Both the position numbers and the translations under genes were made by a program. Below the pieces are notes generated by a model. That model was not told the origin of the DNA and searched no databases. It saw nothing but the letters and a program-made list of their open reading frames with translations. Of a stretch of 64,000 bases of DNA, positions 8,069-16,387 are shown in pieces. The first letter of the stretch is position 1. Each line of letters opens with the position of its first letter. Source of the DNA: PALSA-660 sp036508875 (lineage in GTDB: Bacteria > Actinomycetota > Coriobacteriia > Anaerosomatales > PALSA-660); assembly GCA_036508875.1 (NCBI GenBank), contig DATCGP010000012.1:15803-79802 (forward strand). Reading direction: 5' to 3'.

Positions 8069-9047
8069 TTTCTTCACGCCCGACCTGTTCGCGAGCGCGA
8101 TCCGCATCGCGACACCTCTGGCGCTCGCGGCGATCGGCGGCGCGATCTGCGAGCGCTCGGGTGTCGTGAACATCGCGCTGGAAGGGATCATGCTCGTCGG
8201 CGCGTTCGCCGGCGTCGTGATCACGCTCGCGATGGAAGCGAGCAAGGTGCCGTTCCTCGTCGACAACGCGGTCTGGTTCGGAGTTCTTGCCGCCGTTCTC
8301 GCGGGTACTGCCCTCTCTGCGATCCACGCGTTCGCGTCGGTGACGCTGCGGATGGACCAGATCGTCTCCGGCACAGCCCTGAACATCCTGGCGCTCGGGC
8401 TCACGGGCTTCCTGCTCGAGGTGATCTACGGCCACGCCGGCGCGACCAACAGCGTCGTCCATCAGTTGCAGCCGGTCTTCGACTTCCCGGCGGTGCAGGG
8501 CGCGGGGTTCTGGTCGGACGTGTGGTACTGGATCGACCAGCTCGTCTTCAGCTACACGCCGATCGTGTACATGGCGATCATCGCAGCGATCGTCGGTCAG
8601 TGGGCGATGTTCCGGACCCGCTGGGGGCTGCGCCTGCGCGCGCTGGGCGAGCATCCGAGGGCGGCCGACACGGTCGGCGTGCGGATCCAGCGCGGCCGGT
8701 ACATGGCGGTGCTGATGTCCGGAGCCTTGGCTGGCCTCGGCGGGGCGTACCTGAGTCTCGAGCAGAACAGTTCCTTCAGCGAGAACATGACGAGCGGCCG
8801 GGGCTTCATCGCTCTCGCGGCGAACATCTTCGGCCGATGGACGCCGATCGGAGGCTACCTCGCGTCCCTGTTGTTCGGGTTCGCGGAGGCGCTCGAGATC
8901 AAGATGCAGGGGTTCCGGGACGTCTTCCAGATCCCGACGCAGTTCTTCCTCATGCTGCCCTACGTTTTGACAGTGGTCGTGCTCGCGGGCTTCATGGGCA
9001 GGGCGGTCGGTCCGGCGGAAGTCGGGGTGCCGTACGAGAAGGAGTAG
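8055..9047 (+). CDS. ABC importer permease 2 (BMP/nucleoside type)
   Basis: Second membrane subunit of the nucleoside-type importer, 330 residues with multiple membrane segments. The ATIGGAICERSGVVNIALEGIML-like region near the start (GGAICERSGVVNIALEG) is the hallmark of the NupQ/YufQ branch, and ALAGLGGAYLSLEQ lies in the second half. The ATG is inside the 3' end of permease 1. It ends the operon; 33 bp later the convergent minus-strand gene ends, and no strong terminator was seen between them. Confidence 0.9.
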   Translation: MLLSDFFTPDLFASAIRIATPLALAAIGGAICERSGVVNIALEGIMLVGAFAGVVITLAMEASKVPFLVDNAVWFGVLAAVLAGTALSAIHAFASVTLRMDQIVSGTALNILALGLTGFLLEVIYGHAGATNSVVHQLQPVFDFPAVQGAGFWSDVWYWIDQLVFSYTPIVYMAIIAAIVGQWAMFRTRWGLRLRALGEHPRAADTVGVRIQRGRYMAVLMSGALAGLGGAYLSLEQNSSFSENMTSGRGFIALAANIFGRWTPIGGYLASLLFGFAEALEIKMQGFRDVFQIPTQFFLMLPYVLTVVVLAGFMGRAVGPAEVGVPYEKE

Positions 9048-9080
9048 CGGAGCGAGCTCCCAGGTCCGCAGCGGACGAGG

Positions 9081-9308
9081 CTACTCGAGCGGATCGTCCT
9101 CTTCGGCGTCCTCTTCCTTCAAGGCCCTGTCCAGCAGCGGCCGAGCGATCAATATCGCGGCGAAGGCCCCGAACACGATCACGTCGAGCACGTCCGGTGT
9201 GAAATTCCACCCCCGGAGACCGGACTCCACGACGTAGGCGACGACCGCGACGGTGAGCAGCACGGGCCATGAGAGCCGGAGTCCCGCGGGTCGCAACGAT
9301 GGACTCAT
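9081..9308 (-). CDS. Small membrane protein, unknown function
   Basis: A 75-residue protein I do not recognise. It has two predicted membrane segments (WPVLLTVAVVAYVVES and VLDVIVFGAFAAILIA) joined by a short polar loop, and an acidic C-terminal tail (KEEDAEEDDPLE). The start is ATG 9308, whose ATGA overlaps the stop of the upstream DUF4349 gene, so it should be translated from the same message. The pairing suggests a shared envelope role, which is inference only. Confidence 0.65.
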   Translation of the reverse strand: MSPSLRPAGLRLSWPVLLTVAVVAYVVESGLRGWNFTPDVLDVIVFGAFAAILIARPLLDRALKEEDAEEDDPLE

Positions 9309-10357
9309 GCGACCGGCCCCTCGGGGCGGTTGTCGGAGGGCGAGGTCGGCGGGGCGGTGGGGTTCGCGACCGGTGCATGCACGGGCCGGCCGCGCCGCAT
9401 GAGCCGACGCACGATCCACACGATGAGCCAGACCGGCAGGCCCACGAAGACGAGCAGGGCGAGCACCGGCCCGAGCATCACGATCAGATCGTTCATCGTG
9501 CCCACGAATGCGCGGAAGGCGTCGGTGAAAGCCTTCGCGATACCCCAGTCCGTGCCGCCGGCCGGGCTGATCAGCGGCGTGGGCTCAGTGAGTTCGATGG
9601 TGACCGTGGCCATCGCGGCCTGGCGCTCGAGATAGGCGATCTGCGCCTGCATCGACTCGATGTCGCCCTGGACGCGGGTGAGCTCCTGTTCGATCGCGAG
9701 CATGTCGGAGACCTTTGTCGCCTTCGTGAACATCTGGCGCAACCGCGCCTGCTCCGTCTTTAGGTTGCCTATCCGAGCCTGCATGTCGACATGCTGCTGC
9801 GTCACGTCGTCGGCGCTCTCCGACTGATACAGCACCGTGCCCAGTTTGGCGGCGTCCGCGATGAACGACTGGTACGTATCAGCGGGCACGCGGACGGTAA
9901 CGAATGCGCGGAGCGGGACCGATGAGGCCGATGAACCCGACGAAGGGTTCGTGTCGGTCGCAAGCGGATACACCGGCTGGTCGACCGAGGTCGACACCTG
10001 CATCGCCGTGATGTCGCCGCGGTCTTGCGTGGTGAGGTCCCGGATCTTGGTGAGCGCGGCCTGCACGTCGGTCGCTTCTATGCGCAGCGTCTTGTTCACG
10101 ACGACGAGCTTCTGGGTGGCGGGGACGAAAGCGGAGTTCGCGCTGTCCTTGGACGGGGTGGCGGAGGGCACGCTCATCTCGCCGCTCACGCCGGAGTCCG
10201 GTATCCCTAGGCTAGGGGCGGCCACGCCCGCGGAACCTGCCGTCGTCGTGCTCTGGTCGGAGGCGCTGCGCGAGCAGCCGTTCGCGAAAGCGACGATCGC
10301 GATGGCCGCGAAGATCGCCATGGCCAGCGCCCATGTGCGGTGCCTGGGTTCCTGCAT
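9305..10357 (-). CDS. DUF4349 domain protein, probable lipoprotein with C-terminal membrane anchor
   Basis: Envelope protein of unknown function, about 350 residues. The N-terminus is basic then hydrophobic and ends at FANGC, a lipobox-like site (Cys28) with an atypical Asn. A Ser/Thr-rich linker follows, then a DUF4349 region with a central coiled coil (VDMQARIGNLKTEQARL, later LTRVQGDIESMQAQI), and a C-terminal hydrophobic segment (VLALLVFVGLPVWLIVWIV) before a basic tail. DUF4349 proteins are common in bacterial envelopes but uncharacterised. ATG 10357 was preferred; a GTG at 10366 in frame sits only 2 nt from the GAAGGGA site. It is coupled to the small membrane protein downstream. Confidence 0.75.
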   Translation of the reverse strand: MQEPRHRTWALAMAIFAAIAIVAFANGCSRSASDQSTTTAGSAGVAAPSLGIPDSGVSGEMSVPSATPSKDSANSAFVPATQKLVVVNKTLRIEATDVQAALTKIRDLTTQDRGDITAMQVSTSVDQPVYPLATDTNPSSGSSASSVPLRAFVTVRVPADTYQSFIADAAKLGTVLYQSESADDVTQQHVDMQARIGNLKTEQARLRQMFTKATKVSDMLAIEQELTRVQGDIESMQAQIAYLERQAAMATVTIELTEPTPLISPAGGTDWGIAKAFTDAFRAFVGTMNDLIVMLGPVLALLVFVGLPVWLIVWIVRRLMRRGRPVHAPVANPTAPPTSPSDNRPEGPVA

Positions 10358-10429
10358 CGTGCTCACGGTCCCTTCGCTTCGGGGCGGCCCGCCGGCCTGT
10401 CGCCGCCCACTGAATACTGTCCCCCGAAA

Positions 10430-10466
10430 ACAGCGAACGCCCGTCGCGGGCGCGAGCGGGCGTTCG
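10430..10466 (-). terminator. Factor-independent terminator of the small minus-strand gene
   Basis: A perfect 10-bp inverted repeat (arms 10434-10443 and 10457-10466, 13-nt loop) lies 23 bp past the stop of the 54-codon gene. Read on the minus strand it is followed by CTGTTTTC, giving a short U-run. Confidence 0.6.
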
Positions 10467-10489
10467 GCACAGGTGAGCGAAAGGTTGGA

Positions 10490-10654
10490 TCAGTCCTTGT
10501 GCTGCTCCTTCTGAGAGCGAGCCGCCTCGGAGCGCTTGAACGCGCGAGCAGCATAGATGCTGCCTGCTATTCCGATCGCACACACGACGAAGAAGGCGAG
10601 GATCAAGGTGTTGGTAACCGACATGGCCAGAAACGAGCCAAACACGTCATACAT
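10490..10654 (-). CDS. Small membrane protein, unknown function
   Basis: A 54-residue protein with one hydrophobic segment (TLILAFFVVCAIGIAGSIY) and a basic, charged C-terminal tail rich in Lys, Arg and Gln. I do not recognise a family. The start is ATG 10654, placed by an excellent GGAGGTG ribosome site 9 nt upstream; the longer in-frame extension is not needed. It has its own promoter and terminator, so it is a monocistronic unit divergent from mraZ. Confidence 0.65.
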   Translation of the reverse strand: MYDVFGSFLAMSVTNTLILAFFVVCAIGIAGSIYAARAFKRSEAARSQKEQHKD

Positions 10655-10706
10655 CCGTTCGTTCACCTCCAACAACGCTTGTGCGGACGAGTCCCGTTCG
10701 CACTCG

Positions 10707-10735
10707 ATTGTACCGATGACCCACCGCAGCAGCAA
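10707..10735 (-). promoter_or_regulatory. Promoter of the small minus-strand membrane gene
   Basis: On the minus strand, TTGCTG (10730-10735) and TACAAT (10707-10712) are 17 bp apart, placing the start about 45 nt upstream of the ATG. This lies in the 392-bp gene-free divergent region 10655-11046. Between about 10740 and 10925 that region shows only a short 7-bp hairpin at 10866-10885 and no convincing gene. Confidence 0.5.
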
Positions 10736-10929
10736 GCCGCGGCGGTGCCTTCTGCCCGTTCATTTCGCTGTCAAGGAGCGGTTCCCTGCATGGCCGTCCA
10801 AACACCTTCGACGCGGGGTTGCGGGCGACAGTTCACGCGGCGTCGACAGATGGGGCCGCATCGTTCGATCCCGTTCCCGGGATCGGGCCTTGCGAGGGCG
10901 GCATTCGCCGGCTTCGAGGCCTATTTGTG

Positions 10930-10958
10930 TTGCAAAGTGGGATGTGGTGGGATAGAGT
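10930..10958 (+). promoter_or_regulatory. Promoter of the mraZ/dcw operon
   Basis: TTGCAA at 10930-10935 and TAGAGT at 10953-10958 with a 17-bp spacer form the best plus-strand promoter before mraZ. It is overlapped by the MraZ boxes, the arrangement expected for autorepression. Confidence 0.55.
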
Positions 10959-10962
10959 GGCA
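10937..10962 (+). promoter_or_regulatory. MraZ operator: three GTGGNA direct repeats at 10-bp spacing
   Basis: GTGGGA, GTGGGA and GTGGCA begin at 10937, 10947 and 10957, exactly one helical turn apart. MraZ is known to bind tandem TGGGN-type repeats spaced by about 10 bp upstream of its own gene. The repeats cover the spacer and -10 region of the mraZ promoter, so binding should block transcription. The third copy deviates at one base. Confidence 0.7.
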
Positions 10963-11046
10963 TCCAAGGAGAGCGCCGCGGGCGGGCGCCCACCGGAGCG
11001 GACGGGACAGCCCACGAAGTGGGCGACATGAGGCGGGGAGTGGCGG

Positions 11047-11481
11047 GTGTTCCTCGGGGAGTTCCAGCACACGGTCGACGCGAAAGGCAGGGTCTCGCTC
11101 CCGCGCAAGCACCGGGACGAGATCGGCTCTCGCGTGGTCGTGACGCAGGGGCTCGACAAGTGCCTCTACGTGTTCTCGCCTGACGGATACCACGACTTCG
11201 TCCGCGAGGTCCTCGGGAACAGCAGCCTAGGCCATGAGGCCCGGGCGGTGCAGCGCCATTTCATCGCGGGCGCGTCCGAGGTCGACGTGGACGCGGCAGG
11301 ACGGATCGCCATCAGCCCCGCGCTGAGGAAGTTCGGCGCGATCTCGCGAGACGTGATCATCGCGGGCGTCGCCGACCATGTCGAGATCTGGGACGTGGAG
11401 CGGTGGTCCGCTTACCAGGAGACCAACCTGTCGACCATCGAGGATGCCGCGGACAAGCTCGCTACACGCGGCATCCTCTAG
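11047..11481 (+). CDS. mraZ: Transcriptional regulator MraZ
   Basis: DNA-binding regulator of the division and cell wall cluster, 144 residues, as expected. It carries two AbrB/MazE-like halves: FLGEFQHTVDAKGRVSLPRK at the start and a second copy around SEVDVDAAGRIAISPALRKF, each with the conserved D-A-x-GR. The start is GTG 11047 since the family nearly always begins MFxGExxHxxDxKGR. It is the first gene of the cluster, 5 bp before rsmH, and should repress its own promoter through the boxes at 10937-10962. Confidence 0.95.
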   Translation: MFLGEFQHTVDAKGRVSLPRKHRDEIGSRVVVTQGLDKCLYVFSPDGYHDFVREVLGNSSLGHEARAVQRHFIAGASEVDVDAAGRIAISPALRKFGAISRDVIIAGVADHVEIWDVERWSAYQETNLSTIEDAADKLATRGIL

Positions 11482-11486
11482 CGACC

Positions 11487-12425
11487 TTGACAACGGAATA
11501 CCGGCATACCCCGGTCTTGCTGGCCGAGGTCACGCACCAATTGTCACCGCACCCAGGCTCCATCATCGTCGACGCCACGCTCGGTGGCGGAGGTCACGCC
11601 GCAAAGATCGCAGCGGCGATAGCGCCCGATGGTCTCCTCATCGGGATCGACCAGGATGATGCAGCTCTCGCAGCAGCAACCGCACTACGCCTCGGCCAGC
11701 AGGCCATATTCCTCAAGGGCAATTTCGGGGACCTCGACCGCCTTCTGACGGAAGCGAAGGTCCCGTACGTCGACGGGTTCCTGTTCGATCTGGGTGTCTC
11801 GTCGCCTCAGCTGGACTTCGCCGAGCGCGGCTTCTCGTACCAGACCGACGCTCCGCTCGACATGAGGATGGATCCGAACGCGGGCGGCATCACAGCTGCA
11901 GACGTAGTCGATTCGTACCAGGAAGCAGACCTCGCCCGCGTGATACGGGACTACGGGGAAGAACGGTGGGCCTCGCGCATCGCAGCATTCATCGTAGCCG
12001 CGCGAGCCCGCCGCCCCGTCGCCACAACGTTCGACCTCGTCGACGTTATCAAGGCCGCCGTACCCGCGGCGGCGCGCAAGGATGGGCCGCACCCGGCCCG
12101 GCGCACGTTCCAGGCGCTGCGCATCGAGGTCAACCGCGAGCTGGAAGTCCTCGAGCAGGCGCTCGACGCGGCAGTCAGGTGGCTCGTTCCCGGCGGTCGG
12201 ATCGTCGTGATCTCGTATCACTCCCTTGAGGACCGTGTCGTGAAGCAGTCGTTCGCGAAGCTGTCGCAGGGCTGTACGTGCCCGCCCGACCTGCCCGTCT
12301 GCGTATGTGACGCGAAGCCGGTACTCCGAGTGCTCACCCGCAGGGCGATCACGCCCTCAGCGGACGAAGTGGAGCGCAACCCGAGGTCGCGCAGCGCGAA
12401 GCTGCGGGCCGCGGAGAAGATGTAG
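11487..12425 (+). CDS. rsmH: 16S rRNA (cytosine(1402)-N(4))-methyltransferase
   Basis: SAM-dependent methyltransferase (formerly MraW) that modifies C1402 in the ribosomal P site. The 312-residue product begins TTEYRHTPVLL, then DATLGGGGHA (SAM motif I), GIDQD, FDLGVSSPQLD, and ends with RSAKLRAAEK, all family hallmarks. TTG 11487 is the only sensible start: no ATG or GTG lies between the mraZ stop and the conserved HTPVLL. No clear ribosome site is seen, so translation may be coupled to mraZ 5 bp upstream. Confidence 0.95.
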   Translation: MTTEYRHTPVLLAEVTHQLSPHPGSIIVDATLGGGGHAAKIAAAIAPDGLLIGIDQDDAALAAATALRLGQQAIFLKGNFGDLDRLLTEAKVPYVDGFLFDLGVSSPQLDFAERGFSYQTDAPLDMRMDPNAGGITAADVVDSYQEADLARVIRDYGEERWASRIAAFIVAARARRPVATTFDLVDVIKAAVPAAARKDGPHPARRTFQALRIEVNRELEVLEQALDAAVRWLVPGGRIVVISYHSLEDRVVKQSFAKLSQGCTCPPDLPVCVCDAKPVLRVLTRRAITPSADEVERNPRSRSAKLRAAEKM

Positions 12426-12488
12426 GCGTCAGCAGGTGAGGCCGTGCCCGCGGGTGCGGCCCCGATGAGAGAGGGGGGTGGCGAGAAG

Positions 12489-13094
12489 ATGGGCATGCCG
12501 GCACGCAGGATCGAAGCCAATCCCTTCGAGCATCGCGGCAACCACCTCCGTCTCGTCACGACACCCCCGGCCCCCGCGCCAGCGGGGAAGCGGCCGACGC
12601 GAACTGTCAAGCCCAAGACGTCGGCCAAGGCCATCGCGGCGACCCGTGCGCGCAACCGCGCAGCAGAAGCCAGGGCCAAGGCGGCCTTCATGACCTTCCT
12701 CGCCGTCTTCGTCTTCGCCGTGGCACTGGGCAGCGCGCGCGTGACGCTGCTCGTGCAGGCCTCCGAGGCGAGCATCGTCCAGAGCAGGATCCAGGCTGAC
12801 ATCAAGACGCAGCGCGCTGAGGTGGACCAGCTCCAGGAGGACAAGAGCGCACTTTCGACGCCGTCCCGCATCGCCGGGATCGCCTCCACGTCGATGGGCA
12901 TGGGTGAGCCTGCTGCGGTCCGCTACATCACATTGCCGGACTCGGCCACCACCGCATCTCAGGGCGCAGGCACAGCCACTTCCGCAGCCCCCCAAGACAC
13001 CATCGGGCGTCTGTTCAGTGCGCTCGTGGAACTCTCAGCGGGCGAGGCCCAGTCCCTGCTCGTCGGCGACGTCGGCCTTGCGGGGTCGCGCTAG
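12489..13094 (+). CDS. ftsL: FtsL-like septum protein
   Basis: Predicted bitopic division protein of 201 residues. A basic cytoplasmic N-terminus (residues 1-65) is followed by one membrane segment (about 66-90) and a coiled coil (about 95-122, SRIQADIKTQRAEVDQLQED) ending in the RIAGIASTSMGM motif, typical of FtsL or DivIC. A low-complexity extracytoplasmic tail follows. The start is ATG 12489 because GAGGGGGGTGG lies 8 nt upstream; an in-frame GTG at 12444 has no such site. Position between rsmH and ftsI is the normal ftsL slot. It would join FtsQ and FtsI/FtsW at the divisome. Sequence conservation of FtsL is low, so the name rests on architecture and context. Confidence 0.82.
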   Translation: MGMPARRIEANPFEHRGNHLRLVTTPPAPAPAGKRPTRTVKPKTSAKAIAATRARNRAAEARAKAAFMTFLAVFVFAVALGSARVTLLVQASEASIVQSRIQADIKTQRAEVDQLQEDKSALSTPSRIAGIASTSMGMGEPAAVRYITLPDSATTASQGAGTATSAAPQDTIGRLFSALVELSAGEAQSLLVGDVGLAGSR

Positions 13095-13097
13095 CCG

Positions 13098-14930
13098 ATG
13101 GCGCCGCGCACCCGACAGGGTGGGGGAACGGGTCGAGGCCCGCGCCGCCACCCTTCAGCGATGAGGTCGCGGTTTCTCGTCGTGCTCATGATCGCCCTTC
13201 TCGCGGTCGTCGCCGGTCGTCTCGTCTGGATCCAGGTGGTACAGGCGTCCGAGCTGGCGCAGATGGCACAGCGCCAGCGCACGCGCGACATCGTGCTCCC
13301 GGCGCGGCGCGGCTCGATCCTGGACCGTGATGGGCAGGAGCTCGCTGTCACCAATGACGCGAAGACCATCTTCGCGGACCCGCGCGAGATCGTCGACGCG
13401 ACGGCCACTGCCTCGGCGATAGCCAAGGTCACAGGCGGTTCCGCGAAGGACTACCTTGCGAGGTTCCAGCGCGGAGGGTCGTTCGCCTACATAGAGCGCA
13501 AGCTTGACCTGGCAACCGCTGCCGAGCTCATGAAGCTCGACCTCGCCGGCATCTACCAGCAGGACGACTCCCGACGCGCCTATCCGGGCGGGAACCTCGC
13601 ATGTCAGGTGCTCGGCTTCGTCGGGGTCGATGACAAGGGTCTCGAGGGCATCGAGAAGCAGTACGACAGCACGCTGGCCGGCACTCCCGGCCGCAGCGTG
13701 GCCGAACGCGACCGCCAAGGCCGCGTGTTCCCGGGCGGTGTCATCAGCATCCAGGAACCGGTCGACGGCCAGAACGTCTTCCTGACCATCGACAAGGACA
13801 TCCAGTACAAGGCGCAGGCGGAGCTCGCCGCCGCGGTGAAGCAGTTCGGGGCGAAGGGCGGCTCGGTCATCGTCATGGACCCGACCAATGGCGAGATCCT
13901 GGCCATGGCATCGACGCCGTACTTCGATCCGAACGACTACGGATCGGCTTCGGCGAGCGCGAAGAAGAACAAGGCGATCACCGACACCTACGAGCCAGGT
14001 TCGACCGCCAAAGCCATGACCGCAGCCGCCTCGATCGACGCCGGCCTGTTCACCCCTTCGAGCATGTTCCACCTGCCGTCGACTCTGAAGATAGGCGGCC
14101 GGACCATCCATGAAGCCCACGCCCGCGGCGCGGTCGACTACTCGCTCACACAGATAGTCACGAAGTCCAGCAACGTCGGCGCGGTGAAGATCGGCCAGGC
14201 GCTCGGCAAGGTGCGGCTCGCCGACTACTTCGCAAGGTTCGGTCTGAGCCAGCGCACCGGCGTGGACTACCCGGGCGAGGCCAAGGGCTCGATGCCCTCC
14301 GTCGACCAGATGTCCGCCTCGAGCATGGGCAACCTGCCGTTCGGGCAGGGGCTGTCGGTGACTCCGCTGCAGCTCGCGCGTGCCCTGAGCGCCATAGCAA
14401 ACGGAGGCACGCTGGTCACGCCGCACTTCCTGTACCAGCAGGCGTCGGTCCCCGCGACGTTCCACGCGTACCCCGAGCCGATCATCTCGAAAGAGGCGGC
14501 ATCCGACACGGTCCGCATGCTCACCGACGTGGTCCGCGACGGTACCGGCACCGCAGCCAAGGTCCGCGGCTACGAAGTCGCGGGCAAGACCGGTACCGCC
14601 CAGATCGCCAGGCCGGACGGCCGGGGCTACATGGGCGGCGGCGCCTATATAGCGTCGTTCGCGGGGTTCCTACCGGCCGGCGCACCGAAGGTGCTCATCG
14701 TCATCACCATCGACCGTCCTTCGAGCGGACTCTTCGGCGGCACCGTGGCGGCGCCGGCGTTCTCGCGGCTGGCGACCTTCTGTGTGGCTCACCTCCGGAT
14801 CGCTCCCGCCGCTTCCGTGGGATCGCTGATGACGAACGCGACGACCGGGGGAGCTGCGGGTAACGGTCCCGGTACGGGCGCGACGGATGAGTCCTCGACG
14901 GTGCTAGAGTCGAACACCCCAGGTCAGTGA
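13098..14930 (+). CDS. ftsI: Septal peptidoglycan transpeptidase (PBP2b/PBP3, FtsI type)
   Basis: Class B penicillin-binding protein of 610 residues, the division-specific D,D-transpeptidase. One N-terminal membrane anchor (about residues 22-45), a dimerisation domain including RRGSILDRDGQELAV, then the transpeptidase domain with Ser302 (EPGSTAK), SSN near 357 and Lys497 (AGKTGTA). No PASTA domains are present. A possible later start, ATG at 13161, would remove a basic N-terminal tail. The gene starts 3 bp after ftsL and overlaps murE by 4 bp. The C-terminal tail is Ala/Thr/Gly-rich and probably disordered. Confidence 0.95.
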   Translation: MAPRTRQGGGTGRGPRRHPSAMRSRFLVVLMIALLAVVAGRLVWIQVVQASELAQMAQRQRTRDIVLPARRGSILDRDGQELAVTNDAKTIFADPREIVDATATASAIAKVTGGSAKDYLARFQRGGSFAYIERKLDLATAAELMKLDLAGIYQQDDSRRAYPGGNLACQVLGFVGVDDKGLEGIEKQYDSTLAGTPGRSVAERDRQGRVFPGGVISIQEPVDGQNVFLTIDKDIQYKAQAELAAAVKQFGAKGGSVIVMDPTNGEILAMASTPYFDPNDYGSASASAKKNKAITDTYEPGSTAKAMTAAASIDAGLFTPSSMFHLPSTLKIGGRTIHEAHARGAVDYSLTQIVTKSSNVGAVKIGQALGKVRLADYFARFGLSQRTGVDYPGEAKGSMPSVDQMSASSMGNLPFGQGLSVTPLQLARALSAIANGGTLVTPHFLYQQASVPATFHAYPEPIISKEAASDTVRMLTDVVRDGTGTAAKVRGYEVAGKTGTAQIARPDGRGYMGGGAYIASFAGFLPAGAPKVLIVITIDRPSSGLFGGTVAAPAFSRLATFCVAHLRIAPAASVGSLMTNATTGGAAGNGPGTGATDESSTVLESNTPGQ

Positions 14931-16387
14931 GGACGATGGACGCCGTGCGCCTTGCCGAGATACTCGACGACATCACGCGCGACGCCGCCGAGCCCGACGT
15001 AGCCATCAGCGGCATCGCCTACAACTCCCGGTCGGTGCGACCGGGAGACGCTTTCTTCTGCATCGCCGGCTTCGAGCGTGACGGGCACGATTTCGCCGCC
15101 GACGCCGAGGCACGCGGCGCGTGCGCGATCGTTGCGGAGCGCGCTGTGCCGGGAGTCCGGATACCAGTGGTGATCGTCCCGGACACGCGTCGGGCCTTGG
15201 CGGTGGCGTCGTCCCGCTTCTTCGGACACCCCTCCTCGGACATGCGCGTCGTCGGGATCACGGGGACGAACGGCAAGACGACCACGACCTACGTGCTCGA
15301 CTCGGTGCTGCGCGCGGCCGGCTTCCTCACGGGGGTCATCGGGACGATCGAGACCCGTATCGGCGGTGCGCGTGAGCCGGCCTCTCGGACCACCCCGGAG
15401 TCGCGCGACCTGCAGGAGACGCTGTCGCGGATGCGGGTCGCGTGTGTGACCGCCGTGTCGATGGAGGTCTCCTCCCACGCGGTCGACCTGCATCGCGTGG
15501 ACGGGGTCGAGTTCGCCGTCGTCGCCTTCACGAACCTGTCGCAGGACCACCTGGACTACCACGCGACGATGGAGGAGTACTTCAGCGTCAAGGCCCGTTT
15601 CATGGGCTGCGTGCCTATCGAGCGCCGTGTGGTCAACGTCGACGACGACCACGGAGTCCTCATCGCGGACACTCTCGGGGCCCACTGGCAGGTCGGGACG
15701 TCGGCTCGGGCCAACGTGCGCGGCCAGGACATCGTCATGCAGGCCGCGTGCTGCCGCTTCCGGCTGATCACTCCGGAGGGCGAGGCCCACGTCGTGCTGC
15801 CGCTCGCGGGCGCCTTCAACGTCTCGAACGCTCTGGTCGCCGCAGGGTGCGGGCTGGCCCTCGGGCTGCCGCTGCAGACGATAGTGGCGGGCCTGGAGAA
15901 CGCGCCGCAGGTTCCTGGTCGTCTCGAACGCATCGACGAAGGGCAGGACTTCGCGGTCCTGGTCGACTACGCCCACACCCCGGACGGTCTGGCGAACGCG
16001 ATAGCCGCGGTCCGCGATGCGACGAGGGGCCGCGTCATCACCGTGTTCGGCTGCGGCGGCGATCGGGATCCCGACAAGCGCGCCTTGATGGGCCAGGTGG
16101 CGGGTTCGTCCTCCGATATCGTGGTGCTGACGAGTGACAATCCGCGAAGCGAGGACCCGGTCGGCATCATCCTGCAGGTGGAGGACGGACTCGACGGGAC
16201 CGCGGCACGCCGCTATGTCGAGGTGGACCGGCGCGCCGCCATCGCCTTCGCGCTGAGCCTCGCCGTGTCCGACGACACCGTGCTCGTCGCGGGTAAAGGA
16301 CACGAGGACTACCAGATATTCGCCGACCGGACGATCCACTTCGACGATCGCGAGATCGCACGAGAGGAGCTGAGGCGGTCATGGTGA
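14927..16387 (+). CDS. murE: UDP-MurNAc-tripeptide synthetase, meso-DAP type
   Basis: ATP-dependent cytosolic ligase that adds the third stem residue to UDP-MurNAc-L-Ala-D-Glu. ATP-binding GITGTNGKTTT is at about residues 110-120, and the C-terminal domain contains DNPRSEDP. The DNPR motif contacts meso-diaminopimelate in characterised MurE enzymes, so I infer DAP-type peptidoglycan. Length 486 is normal. The GTG at 14927 overlaps the ftsI stop; ATG 14936 is an equally possible start three codons later. Confidence 0.95.
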   Translation: MRTMDAVRLAEILDDITRDAAEPDVAISGIAYNSRSVRPGDAFFCIAGFERDGHDFAADAEARGACAIVAERAVPGVRIPVVIVPDTRRALAVASSRFFGHPSSDMRVVGITGTNGKTTTTYVLDSVLRAAGFLTGVIGTIETRIGGAREPASRTTPESRDLQETLSRMRVACVTAVSMEVSSHAVDLHRVDGVEFAVVAFTNLSQDHLDYHATMEEYFSVKARFMGCVPIERRVVNVDDDHGVLIADTLGAHWQVGTSARANVRGQDIVMQAACCRFRLITPEGEAHVVLPLAGAFNVSNALVAAGCGLALGLPLQTIVAGLENAPQVPGRLERIDEGQDFAVLVDYAHTPDGLANAIAAVRDATRGRVITVFGCGGDRDPDKRALMGQVAGSSSDIVVLTSDNPRSEDPVGIILQVEDGLDGTAARRYVEVDRRAAIAFALSLAVSDDTVLVAGKGHEDYQIFADRTIHFDDREIAREELRRSW

